Below, piece by piece: positions 6,175 to 12,691 of a DNA stretch of 12,763 nt. The notes under the pieces were generated by a model. That model saw only the letters and a program-made list of their open reading frames with translations, was not told the origin of the DNA and ran no database searches. The translations under genes and the position numbers were made by a program. The stretch lies in contig SXWG01000001.1 of the NCBI GenBank assembly GCA_005789925.1, positions 1 to 12,763 on the forward strand, in the 5' to 3' direction. How positions within the stretch are numbered: position 1 is the first letter of the stretch; each line of letters opens with the position of its first letter. This DNA comes from Actinomycetota bacterium. Its GTDB lineage: Bacteria > Actinomycetota > Acidimicrobiia > Acidimicrobiales > Ilumatobacteraceae.

Positions 6175-7044
6175 ATGACACGAGTTGCATACTGCGGACT
6201 TGGTGTCATGGGTGCACCCATGGCGCGACATCTGGCCAATGCTGGCCACGAGGTGCGTGTGCACAATCGCACCGCGTCGAAGATGAATGAACTCGCCGCC
6301 GTCGCGAAAGTGACTGCATGGTCTTCTCCGGCCGAAGCGGCGAGCGAAGCAGACGTCGTCATGGTCTGCGTGGGCAACGACGATGACGTTCGATCTGCCG
6401 TCTTTGGAGAGCACGGCATCGTCCATGGCCTCAAACGTGGGTCGGTCGTGGTCGACCACACGACGACAAGTGCCGAACTGTCCCGAGAGATGTCGCAACG
6501 TCTCGCTGAAGTCGGGGTCGATTTCGTCGATGCTCCCGTGAGCGGCGGCCAAGCCGGAGCAGAAAATGGAACGCTCACGGTCATGTGCGGATCAGACAGC
6601 CCCGCAGCATTCGAAAAGGTCGCACCCGTCATCGACGCCTACTCGAAGAGCTGCGTACTTCTTGGTCGCGCTGGCTCGGGTCAACTTGCGAAAATGGTGA
6701 ATCAAATCTGCATCGCCGGAGTGCTCGAAGGTCTCGCCGAGGGGCTGAACTTTGCAATTGCTGCCGGCCTCGATGCGCACGCAGTTGTCGACGTGATCTC
6801 CAAAGGTGCGGCACAAAGTTGGCAAATGGAGAATCGTGGTCACACGATGATCGACGGAAAGTTCGACTTTGGTTTTGCGGTCGAGTGGATGAAGAAGGAC
6901 CTCGGTTACGCCCTCGCGGAAGCCGAGCGACTGGGAGTCCCGGCACCGCTTGCTGCAGAGGTGCTTCGTTTCTATGACGAGCTGAATGCTGCTGGCGATT
7001 CGCGCAGCGACACGAGCAGTCTCATTCGGCGCTATCGCCGTTGA
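6175..7044 (+). CDS. Beta-hydroxyacid dehydrogenase family (3-hydroxyisobutyrate / tartronate semialdehyde reductase type)
   Basis: This 289-residue NAD(P)-dependent oxidoreductase belongs to the 3-hydroxyisobutyrate dehydrogenase family. The N-terminal Rossmann fold starts with the signature CGLGVMGAPMARHLANAGHE (7-26). The substrate motif DAPVSGG (119-125) is followed by the GTL strand. The catalytic Lys173 and Asn176 lie in GQLAKMVNQI, and Lys241 in KKDLGYAL fits the other conserved lysine. The helical C-terminal domain is complete and total length is normal. Arg32 after the second strand (HNRT) suggests NADPH preference, which is inference. Exact substrate is not determined: 3-hydroxyisobutyrate, tartronate semialdehyde, succinic semialdehyde and similar compounds are all handled by this family. 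ATG 6175 lies 10 bases after carD, behind a weak CAGG. Its stop is directly adjacent to the stop of the convergent aminotransferase. Confidence 0.88.
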   Translation: MTRVAYCGLGVMGAPMARHLANAGHEVRVHNRTASKMNELAAVAKVTAWSSPAEAASEADVVMVCVGNDDDVRSAVFGEHGIVHGLKRGSVVVDHTTTSAELSREMSQRLAEVGVDFVDAPVSGGQAGAENGTLTVMCGSDSPAAFEKVAPVIDAYSKSCVLLGRAGSGQLAKMVNQICIAGVLEGLAEGLNFAIAAGLDAHAVVDVISKGAAQSWQMENRGHTMIDGKFDFGFAVEWMKKDLGYALAEAERLGVPAPLAAEVLRFYDELNAAGDSRSDTSSLIRRYRR

Positions 7045-8259
7045 TCATTTACCGCTGGCTGCGGTGGCGAAGGCGTCGAGCAAGGTGTCAAGTTCGTCGT
7101 CACTGATGACAAGCGGGGGACAGAATGTGTTCGCATCGTTGATGGCGCGCGTTATAGCACCAAGCTCGAGCATGCGGTCACGGATCATCACCGCGTCCTG
7201 ATCGGGACGGAGGGCAGCTGCCCACACGGCGCCGCATCCACGTACCCCAGCAATCGTCCCGTCTTTGGCGAGCGCAGACAGGGCATTTTCGATGCGGCCT
7301 CCGATGTGCGCCACTCGTCCGAGGAGGCCTTCGTTCTGGAGGGCATCGATGTTGGTGTGCGCGGCAGCACATGCAACAGCATGTCCGCTGTAGGTGTAGC
7401 CATGACGCAAGATGAATGTCGGGTCAGACTCAAGTGGCTCGCACACCGAGCGTGCCAAGACGACACCACCCAGAGGCACGTAGCCCGATGTCACCGCCTT
7501 CGCAAAGGTGATCATGTCCGGAGTGACATCGAAGAATTGAGCACCGAACCATGTTCCGAGGCGCCCAAATCCGGAGATCACTTCATCGAAAATGAGAAAT
7601 GCCCCGTGCTGGTCGCACAGGCGTCGCAGTTGTCGCAAGTAGCCCTCGGTCGGCGGGAACACTCCTCCTGCTCCTTGAACGGGCTCAGCGATGACAGCTG
7701 CGATGCGACCAGAGTTGTTGCTCATGAGCACTGACATGGCCTCGGTGTCATCGGCATCGACCTGAATGACTCCTTCGAGCAACGTTCCGTAACCGGCTTT
7801 ATTGGGTGCGATTCCTTGTGCGCTGGTTCCGCCATAGTTCGTTCCGTGATATCCGCGCGTGCGGGAGACGATCAGCGTCTTTTCTGGGTGTCCGGCCTGG
7901 ACATGTGCGAGGCGTGCGAGTTTCATCGCGCTGTCGATGCTCTCTGAACCAGAGCCGCACAGGAACACTCGCGCATCAGTGATAGGAGAGAGCGTCGCGA
8001 TGCGTTCCGCGAGTGAGTCGGCAACCTCGGTGGTGAACGGGTCGAACGCGGAATAGGACTCAATCGTCGTCATCTGCCGTGCCACTGCTTCTGCCATGTC
8101 CGCTCGACCATGTCCGATGGCGCAATACCAAAGGCTCGCCATGCCGTCGACCAACTCGCGACCGTCGGTGGTCCAGACCTTGGCGCCATGTCCTCGGGCG
8201 ATGGAGAGGAACGATTCGCGTGCAGGTTTGGCGAACGGGTGAAGAAAACGACCGACCAT
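7045..8259 (-). CDS. Class III PLP-dependent aminotransferase (omega-amino acid type)
   Basis: This 404-residue fold-type I enzyme moves an amino group between an omega-amino donor or amine and a 2-oxo acid such as pyruvate. Landmarks: CGSGSESIDSAMKLAR (101-116, cofactor phosphate region), RGYHGTNYGGTSAQG (135-149), FDEVISGFGRLG with Asp225 on the pyridine nitrogen, and FAKAVTSGYVPLGGV with Lys254 as the Schiff-base lysine. LWYCAIGHGR near the N-terminus is like omega-amino acid:pyruvate transaminases. Donor specificity (beta-alanine, polyamine, taurine and others) cannot be told. The ATG at 8259 starts just before conserved family sequence, lacks a Shine-Dalgarno (the preceding bases are a C-run), and lies 7 bases after TAGGTT. 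The frame stays open upstream to 9285 but that is antisense to the zinc importer gene and was left out. Confidence 0.9.
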   Translation of the reverse strand: MVGRFLHPFAKPARESFLSIARGHGAKVWTTDGRELVDGMASLWYCAIGHGRADMAEAVARQMTTIESYSAFDPFTTEVADSLAERIATLSPITDARVFLCGSGSESIDSAMKLARLAHVQAGHPEKTLIVSRTRGYHGTNYGGTSAQGIAPNKAGYGTLLEGVIQVDADDTEAMSVLMSNNSGRIAAVIAEPVQGAGGVFPPTEGYLRQLRRLCDQHGAFLIFDEVISGFGRLGTWFGAQFFDVTPDMITFAKAVTSGYVPLGGVVLARSVCEPLESDPTFILRHGYTYSGHAVACAAAHTNIDALQNEGLLGRVAHIGGRIENALSALAKDGTIAGVRGCGAVWAAALRPDQDAVMIRDRMLELGAITRAINDANTFCPPLVISDDELDTLLDAFATAASGK

Positions 8260-8266
8260 GGGGGGA

Positions 8267-8272
8267 AACCTA
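8267..8272 (-). promoter_or_regulatory. -10 box of a leaderless aminotransferase promoter
   Basis: On the minus strand TAGGTT ends 7 bases before the ATG at 8259, separated by TCCCCCC, with no Shine-Dalgarno. It fits TANNNT and the spacing seen at rimO, carD and rmlA. It lies only 6 bases from the likely -35 of the divergent zinc importer promoter, so the two promoters nearly abut. Confidence 0.5.
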
Positions 8273-8278
8273 ATCGGG

Positions 8279-8307
8279 TTGCTATTGGGCGATCCTGCTG
8301 ATAGAAA
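8279..8307 (+). promoter_or_regulatory. Promoter of znuABC (-35 TTGCTA, -10 TAGAAA)
   Basis: TTGCTA (8279-8284) and TAGAAA (8302-8307) are separated by 17 bases; each matches the sigma-70-type consensus at four of six positions. Transcription would begin near 8314, inside the palindrome at 8309-8323, which is a suitable place for a repressor to block initiation. Inferred from spacing and from the operator beside it. Confidence 0.45.
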
Positions 8308-8308
8308 A

Positions 8309-8323
8309 TGAGAATGATTCTCA
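8309..8323. promoter_or_regulatory. Zur/Fur-type operator (perfect 7-1-7 palindrome)
   Basis: TGAGAATGATTCTCA is a perfect 15-bp palindrome with a central G. It has the 7-1-7 shape of Fur-family operators and differs by one base per half from the Fur core TGATAATnATTATCA and from the TGAAAATGATTTTCA pattern I associate with actinobacterial Zur. It overlaps the expected transcription start of a zinc-type importer operon, so zinc-dependent repression by Zur is the likely role. The regulator gene itself is not in the window. Confidence 0.75.
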
Positions 8324-8370
8324 ATTCCAAACAAGCGCAAAATCTGAATGCAGGGGGTCGGGCAGGCCTC

Positions 8371-9366
8371 GTGAGTCCGCGAGAACGGCTGACATTCGTC
8401 GTGGTGGCTGCGTGTGCGGTTGTACTCGGCGCATGTGGTGGGACCTCCGAGGTCGCTACAGAGAGCACGCCCGACACCACGATGAAGCGACCGCTTGTCG
8501 TCGTCACTCACGAAGTTCTCGGTTCGATCGTGCGAGAGATCGCTGTCGATGACGTGGACGTTCGAGTGATCATCCCGAATGGCAAAGACCCGCATGACTA
8601 CGAGCCAAGTGCACAGGACATTGCGCTTCTCAATGCAGCTGACATGGTGGTGGCCAATGGTGAGAAGTTCGAGTCGGCTTTCGCTGACATTCTCGACCGG
8701 CTGGTCGCTGATGGTCAGTCGGTCTTTTTCGCCACCGAACATGTGACACTCCGTGACGGCGACGAGCACGACGAGCACGGAGAACACTCTGACGACGAGA
8801 ACGGAGAACACTCTGACGACGAAGCCCACGACGGCGACAAAGACGTACATGGCGAGCACGACCCACACTTCTTCACCGACCCAGTGGCCGTCGGTGAATT
8901 GGTCCCCGCACTTGCGGAGGCACTCACCGCATCGACTGGTGTCTCGCATGGCGCGCGACCAGCGATAGCCGCAGACGCTTTTGCTGCGGCCGACACGGCG
9001 GTCCGTGAGGTGTTCGCGACGTTGTCGTCGGGTAGCTGCAAGATCGTCACGGGGCATGACAGTCTCGGATATCTCGCCGATCGCTATGGCTGCGAGATCG
9101 TCGGTGTCGTCATTCCGAGTCTGTCCGGTCTCGCGGAAGCGACAGCACAAGATTTTGCCGATCTTGCCGAGGCCATGAAGACCGAGAAGGTATCGGCGAT
9201 TTTCGTCGACGAGGGAACGTCGACGCGTGTGTCTGACCGCATTGCCGCAGAGACCGGAGCGCGAGTTGTCCCGCTGCCGTCTCATTCCGTGCCGTCATCG
9301 GGTCGCTACCGTGACTACGTGACGTCAGTCGCGCGCGTAATCACTGACGGACTGACAGGTTCGTGA
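8371..9366 (+). CDS. znuA: Zinc-type ABC transporter substrate-binding lipoprotein
   Basis: This 331-residue cluster A-I metal-binding lipoprotein captures Zn2+ (or Mn2+) outside the membrane and passes it to ZnuB. The GTG at 8371 gives a clean lipoprotein signal: MSPRERLT, hydrophobic FVVVAACAVVLGA, lipobox LGAC with Cys22. Metal-ligand motifs follow: His75 (DPHDYEPS), His166 (DPHFFTDP), His229 (TGHDSLGYLADRYG) and an acidic residue at 280-281 (VDEGTS). Residues 131-166 form a loop rich in His, Asp and Glu, partly built from an 8-residue tandem repeat; such loops are typical of zinc rather than manganese binders. An in-frame ATG at 8308 would put 21 hydrophilic residues before the signal and let the Zur palindrome overlap the start codon, so it is less likely. 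The stop overlaps znuB by four bases. Confidence 0.88.
   Translation: MSPRERLTFVVVAACAVVLGACGGTSEVATESTPDTTMKRPLVVVTHEVLGSIVREIAVDDVDVRVIIPNGKDPHDYEPSAQDIALLNAADMVVANGEKFESAFADILDRLVADGQSVFFATEHVTLRDGDEHDEHGEHSDDENGEHSDDEAHDGDKDVHGEHDPHFFTDPVAVGELVPALAEALTASTGVSHGARPAIAADAFAAADTAVREVFATLSSGSCKIVTGHDSLGYLADRYGCEIVGVVIPSLSGLAEATAQDFADLAEAMKTEKVSAIFVDEGTSTRVSDRIAAETGARVVPLPSHSVPSSGRYRDYVTSVARVITDGLTGS
8777..8824 (+). repeat. 24-bp tandem repeat (two copies) in the ZnuA His-rich loop
   Basis: Copies at 8777-8800 and 8801-8824 share their first 22 bases; only the last two differ (GA versus AG). The unit encodes GEHSDDE plus one variable residue, so each copy adds one His and four acidic residues to the metal-binding loop. 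In-frame slippage of 24 bases would lengthen or shorten the loop without breaking the gene. Confidence 0.85.
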
Positions 9367-10241
9367 CCGACTATTTCCTTGCTCCGTTTCTTGACAACGA
9401 GTTCATGCGCCTCGCACTGCTCGCTGGTTTCGTGACAGCGGTCATCTGCGCGATTGCGGGCACGTTCATCGTCTTGCGCGGGCTCGCATTCATCGGAGAT
9501 GCGCTCGCCCATGGAGTTCTGCCCGGTATCGCCGCCGCGACCCTGCTCGGTGTGTCGACGATCGTGGGTGCTGCTGTCGGAGCAGCAGTGCTGGTCGGCG
9601 GCGTGGGCCTCATCACGCGACGTACACGTCTGTCCTCGGACACGGCCATCGGCCTGTTGTTTGTCGGAATGCTGGCACTCGGAGTCATCATGACGTCGCG
9701 GTCTGAATCGTTTGCCGGTGATCTCACGCAGATTCTCTTCGGTGAGCTTCTCGGTGCAGATTCAAGCCAATTGGCATGGATGATCGGCTCGACGATGGCG
9801 GTCGGTGTCGTGACGTACGTCTGTCGACGCCCTTTCATGCTGCTCTGCATCAGTCGCGACTTGGCGCGAGCCAATGGCTTCAATGCTTCGCTGTACGAGG
9901 CACTGATGATGTCCGTCATCGGCGTCGCGATACTCGCGTCTTTCCAGTCCGTCGGCACGTTGCTCGTCTTTGGTCTGCTCATCGCGCCACCGTCGACTGC
10001 TGCATTGGTGACGCGACGATTGCACACCATGATCATCGTCGCGAGTATCAGTGGTGTCGTTGCGACGTACTCAGGTCTGCTTGCCAGTTACCACTACGAC
10101 CTCGCAGCCGGTGCGAGTGTCGTCGTCAGTGCCAGCGCCATATTCGTGGTCGTGTTCGCAGCGTCGACCCTTCGTCGACGTCAACTGTCAGGCAGTCATC
10201 CCGCCGTCGCCCATGGAGGAGGTCATCACCATGCCCACTGA
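9363..10241 (+). CDS. znuB: Zinc-type ABC transporter permease
   Basis: This 292-residue membrane permease of the ABC-3 family forms the channel of the metal importer. It has about seven or eight hydrophobic segments (about 15-40, 53-85, 95-113, 137-155, 180-208, 222-242, 248-268). The family motif AFIGDALAHGVLPG (42-55) is present, and the ATPase coupling region is probably around ISRDLARANGF (163-173). The GTG start overlaps the znuA stop as GTGA, indicating coupled translation. The C-terminus is a cytoplasmic tail after RRR (271-273) ending HGGGHHHAH (284-292), with five His residues in nine. The end of the gene overlaps znuC by 11 bases, and the tail codons contain the znuC ribosome-binding site. 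Confidence 0.92.
   Translation: MTDYFLAPFLDNEFMRLALLAGFVTAVICAIAGTFIVLRGLAFIGDALAHGVLPGIAAATLLGVSTIVGAAVGAAVLVGGVGLITRRTRLSSDTAIGLLFVGMLALGVIMTSRSESFAGDLTQILFGELLGADSSQLAWMIGSTMAVGVVTYVCRRPFMLLCISRDLARANGFNASLYEALMMSVIGVAILASFQSVGTLLVFGLLIAPPSTAALVTRRLHTMIIVASISGVVATYSGLLASYHYDLAAGASVVVSASAIFVVVFAASTLRRRQLSGSHPAVAHGGGHHHAH
10215..10223 (+). promoter_or_regulatory. Strong Shine-Dalgarno of znuC inside znuB
   Basis: GGAGGAGGT, the strongest ribosome-binding site seen in the window, ends 7 bases before the ATG at 10231. It lies within znuB, where it helps encode the Gly-Gly-Gly of the HGGGHHHAH tail. It fixes the znuC start and rules out the in-frame upstream start at 10051. Confidence 0.85.
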
Positions 10242-10950
10242 CATGATCGTCGCCACTGACTTGTCAGTGGGGTATGGGTCGCACGCTGTCGTCGACCACG
10301 TGAATCTTCGACTTGCTCCGGGAACTCTTGTCGCGTTGATGGGTTCAAATGGTTCGGGGAAGAGCACCATTCTGAAGACTCTCGTCGGGCTCCTTCAGCC
10401 GGTCAGTGGTTCGGTGTCGGTGCTCGGCGATGTGCCCGGTTCTCATCCGGCACGGGTCGCTTATGTGCCACAGCACTCGGCCACGAGTGAGACATTGCCA
10501 CTTCGTGCACGCGACGTCGTGGCGATGGGCCGGTACGCCCGGCTTGGTCTGCTCGCACGATTCAGTCGCCATGATCGAGATGTTGTCGACGAGGCGATGC
10601 ACACCATGGGAGTCTCTTCTTTTGCTGACAAGCCTCTGCAGTCGTTGTCGGGCGGTCAATGCCAGCGTGTGCATCTCGCACAGGCAATCGCCCATGAAGC
10701 GGACGTCTGGTTTCTTGATGAACCGACGGCTGGACTCGACGCTGAGGGTCGCGACACTGTGACAGCGTGCGTGTCTGCGGCGCGCGAACGAGGGGCCTGC
10801 GTGGTGGTGTCGACTCACGACATCGACGATGCACGTGAGGCAGACATCGTGCTGCTGGTGGCCAAGGAGGTCATCGCTCAGGGTTCTCCGAGAGAGGTGC
10901 TCACCGACGCGAATTTGCGCCGAATGTATGGCTTCACCGGTCAGCACTAG
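10231..10950 (+). CDS. znuC: Zinc-type ABC transporter ATP-binding protein
   Basis: This 239-residue cytoplasmic ATPase powers the ZnuAB importer. Motifs in order: Walker A GSNGSGKST (38-46), Q-loop VPQHS with Gln81, signature LSGGQCQR (139-146), Walker B VWFLDEPTAGLD with Asp163 and Glu164, and H-loop STHD with His196. All ATPase residues are present and the length fits. The start is set by the Shine-Dalgarno at 10215-10223; an open frame reaching back to 10051 is only a shadow inside znuB. It overlaps znuB by 11 bases and ends the operon, 47 bases before rmlA. Sequence alone does not separate zinc from manganese transport; the Zur-like box and the His-rich ZnuA loop favour zinc. Confidence 0.93.
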   Translation: MPTDMIVATDLSVGYGSHAVVDHVNLRLAPGTLVALMGSNGSGKSTILKTLVGLLQPVSGSVSVLGDVPGSHPARVAYVPQHSATSETLPLRARDVVAMGRYARLGLLARFSRHDRDVVDEAMHTMGVSSFADKPLQSLSGGQCQRVHLAQAIAHEADVWFLDEPTAGLDAEGRDTVTACVSAARERGACVVVSTHDIDDAREADIVLLVAKEVIAQGSPREVLTDANLRRMYGFTGQH

Positions 10951-10982
10951 CCGTGCGCAGGTCCTGCCAGCGACTCTGCAAC

Positions 10983-10988
10983 TAGGCT
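10983..10988 (+). promoter_or_regulatory. -10 box of a leaderless rmlA promoter
   Basis: TAGGCT ends 9 bases before the ATG at 10998, and the intervening GAAAGTCGC is not a good Shine-Dalgarno. The hexamer is identical to that before rimO, and the box plus following bases resembles the carD promoter. This suggests the sugar cluster is transcribed separately from znuABC. Confidence 0.55.
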
Positions 10989-10997
10989 GAAAGTCGC

Positions 10998-12077
10998 ATG
11001 AAGGGGCTCATTCTCTCTGGTGGTGCGGGAACCCGCCTGCGTCCGATCACTCACACCAGGGCGAAGCAGTTGGTGCCGATCGCCAACAAGCCCATCTTGT
11101 TCTACGGCATCGAGGCCATGGCAGAGGCCGGCATCAGCGAGATCGGCATCATCGTCGGTGGCACTCGCGACGAAATCATGACTGCGGTCGGCGACGGATC
11201 CCAGTTCGGTGTCAAGGTCACCTACATCCCACAGGACGCACCGCTCGGCCTCGCGCACTGTGTGCTCATCGCCCGCGATTTCCTGCAAGACGAGGATTTC
11301 GTCATGTATCTCGGCGACAACATGCTCGAGCAGAACCTCACGCAATTCGTGTCGGGTTTTCAGCAGAAGCGCACATCGTCGAATCCGCCCAGCGCGCAAA
11401 TTCTGCTCTGTGAAGTCGAAGATGCATCACACTTCGGTGTCGCGGTGGTGAACAAGGATGGACATGTCACCGATCTCGAAGAGAAGCCGAAGAAGCCGCG
11501 CTCGAACCTTGCGCTTGTCGGCGTGTATTTGTTCGACAAGTCGATTCACGTCGCAGTGTCGTCAATCAAACCCTCCGCTCGTGGCGAGTTGGAGATCACC
11601 GACGCGATCCAGTGGTTGGTCGACAACAAGCATGTCGTCCATCACGAGGTGCTCGCCGGATGGTGGATCGACACCGGCAAGAAGGATCCGTTGCTCGAAT
11701 GCAATCGTCTGGTGCTCGATGTCATCGAAGCCGACAACAAAGGAATCGTCGACGACGCCTCGCGCGTCGAGGGCCGAGTGCGCATCATGGATGGCGCAAA
11801 GATCGAGAACTCACGCGTTCGTGGCCCGGTCGTCATCGGTCGTAATGCGGTCATCGTGAACAGCTATATCGGCCCCTACACATCTGTCGGCGACGACTGC
11901 ACCATCGCAGACACCGACATCGAGCACTCGGTGGTCTTGTCGCGCAGCAGCATCTCTTGCGCAGGTCGCCTCGTCGATTCGCTCATCGGGTACGACGTGG
12001 CGGTGAAGCGCACAGAAGCGCTTCCCAAAGCGCATCGTCTCATGTTGGGTGATGACTCCATCGTCGAGATCGGCTGA
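10998..12077 (+). CDS. rmlA: Glucose-1-phosphate thymidylyltransferase, long form
   Basis: This enzyme makes dTDP-glucose from dTTP and glucose-1-phosphate, the entry step to dTDP-rhamnose and other dTDP-deoxysugars. The nucleotidyltransferase domain (1 to about 240) has LSGGAGTRLRPIT (6-18) with the GGxGTRL phosphate loop, Lys23 in AKQLVPIANKP, YLGDN with Asp107 for metal, EEKP (161-164), GELEITD (196-202) and WWIDTG with Asp225. At 359 residues it is the long form: residues about 246-340 form a left-handed beta-helix of hexapeptide type (for example IGRNAVIVNSYIGPYTSVGD). The long form is common in deoxysugar clusters of Actinobacteria. A related nucleotide specificity cannot be excluded, but the rmlC- and rmlB-like genes downstream support dTDP chemistry. 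ATG 10998 opens directly into the first strand. Confidence 0.9.
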   Translation: MKGLILSGGAGTRLRPITHTRAKQLVPIANKPILFYGIEAMAEAGISEIGIIVGGTRDEIMTAVGDGSQFGVKVTYIPQDAPLGLAHCVLIARDFLQDEDFVMYLGDNMLEQNLTQFVSGFQQKRTSSNPPSAQILLCEVEDASHFGVAVVNKDGHVTDLEEKPKKPRSNLALVGVYLFDKSIHVAVSSIKPSARGELEITDAIQWLVDNKHVVHHEVLAGWWIDTGKKDPLLECNRLVLDVIEADNKGIVDDASRVEGRVRIMDGAKIENSRVRGPVVIGRNAVIVNSYIGPYTSVGDDCTIADTDIEHSVVLSRSSISCAGRLVDSLIGYDVAVKRTEALPKAHRLMLGDDSIVEIG

Positions 12078-12110
12078 CCGCGGGTCACACAACAGGCAAG
12101 AACAAGAGTC

Positions 12111-12116
12111 GAGGAG
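12111..12116 (+). promoter_or_regulatory. Shine-Dalgarno deciding the start of the rmlC-like gene
   Basis: GAGGAG ends 7 bases before the GTG at 12124. The frame is open further upstream to an ATG at 12049, but that would overlap rmlA by 29 bases and add 25 unrecognisable polar residues, so the GTG is preferred. Confidence 0.6.
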
Positions 12117-12123
12117 CAGCAGC

Positions 12124-12690
12124 GTGGCAACAATCGAGAAGTCAGACGTCATCGAGGGTGTTTATGTCGTGACGCCCGACGTGCACGGCGACGCACGCGG
12201 CTTCTTCGTCGAGACCTACCGTCGCGAGTGGTTCCCAAAGGGACGCGAGATGATCCAAGGCAATCGTGGCGATCGTCAAGCCGGGGCAGTCGTCGGATTG
12301 CATTACCACCTGCATCAGGCTGATTATTGGTACGTGCCGTTCGGCTCGTGCCGGGTCGTGTTGCACGATCTGCGTGAAGGTTCACCAAGTGACGGTCGCA
12401 CGCAGATCATCGATCTTGGTGCACGTAGCGACGGCACACATGACCATCGTGGTGTGTACATTCCGCCCGGAGTGGCACATGGCTTCTCAGCCCTGTCCAA
12501 CATGACCATCACTTATCTTGTTGATGGCTACTACAACCCGAAAGATGAGCTCGGCGTGGCCTGGGACGACCCTGCCATTGGCGCAGATTGGGGAGTCACG
12601 CAACCAGTTCTCTCTGGGCGCGATCAAGCCAACCCGTCCCGTGCTGCCATCGTGCCTGAACTTCGACCGCACTTTGCTTTGAGGACATGA
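12124..12690 (+). CDS. dTDP-4-dehydrorhamnose 3,5-epimerase family protein (divergent)
   Basis: This 188-residue cupin of the RmlC family would epimerise C3 and/or C5 of a dTDP-4-keto-6-deoxy sugar. Recognisable parts: the DARGFFVETY strand (23-32), GLHYHLHQ with the presumed base His60, GVYIPPGVAHGFSALS (110-125) with His119, Tyr131, the YYNPKDELGVAWDDP loop and GADW with Asp155. Two positions differ from typical RmlC: the usual Arg in RGLHYQ is Val58, and the usual Lys in QGKLV is Asp67 (QADYWYV). Both residues bind nucleotide-sugar in studied enzymes, so substrate or mode of binding may differ; it could be a mono-epimerase or act on another sugar. It lies between rmlA and an rmlB-like gene, 46 bases after one and one base before the other. 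For this reason I give no gene symbol. Confidence 0.82.
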   Translation: MATIEKSDVIEGVYVVTPDVHGDARGFFVETYRREWFPKGREMIQGNRGDRQAGAVVGLHYHLHQADYWYVPFGSCRVVLHDLREGSPSDGRTQIIDLGARSDGTHDHRGVYIPPGVAHGFSALSNMTITYLVDGYYNPKDELGVAWDDPAIGADWGVTQPVLSGRDQANPSRAAIVPELRPHFALRT

Positions 12691-12691
12691 C

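Noticed and set aside
8260..9285. Minus-strand open frame of about 342 codons upstream of the aminotransferase, antisense to znuA, giving a 746-residue reading frame
   Set aside because: It has no recognisable domain, is low in complexity opposite the His-rich repeat, and lies antisense to a gene with clear lipoprotein and metal-binding motifs. The aminotransferase fold begins near ATG 8259.
10051..10230. 60-codon upstream extension of znuC
   Set aside because: It lies in another frame inside znuB, and a strong Shine-Dalgarno places the start at ATG 10231.
10951..10997. Search for a terminator between znuC and rmlA
   Set aside because: No stable hairpin with a T-run is visible in the 47 bases; only the candidate rmlA promoter is supported.
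12049..12123. 25-codon upstream extension of the rmlC-like gene starting at ATG 12049
   Set aside because: It overlaps the end of rmlA, encodes only polar filler residues, and lacks a ribosome-binding site, unlike GTG 12124.
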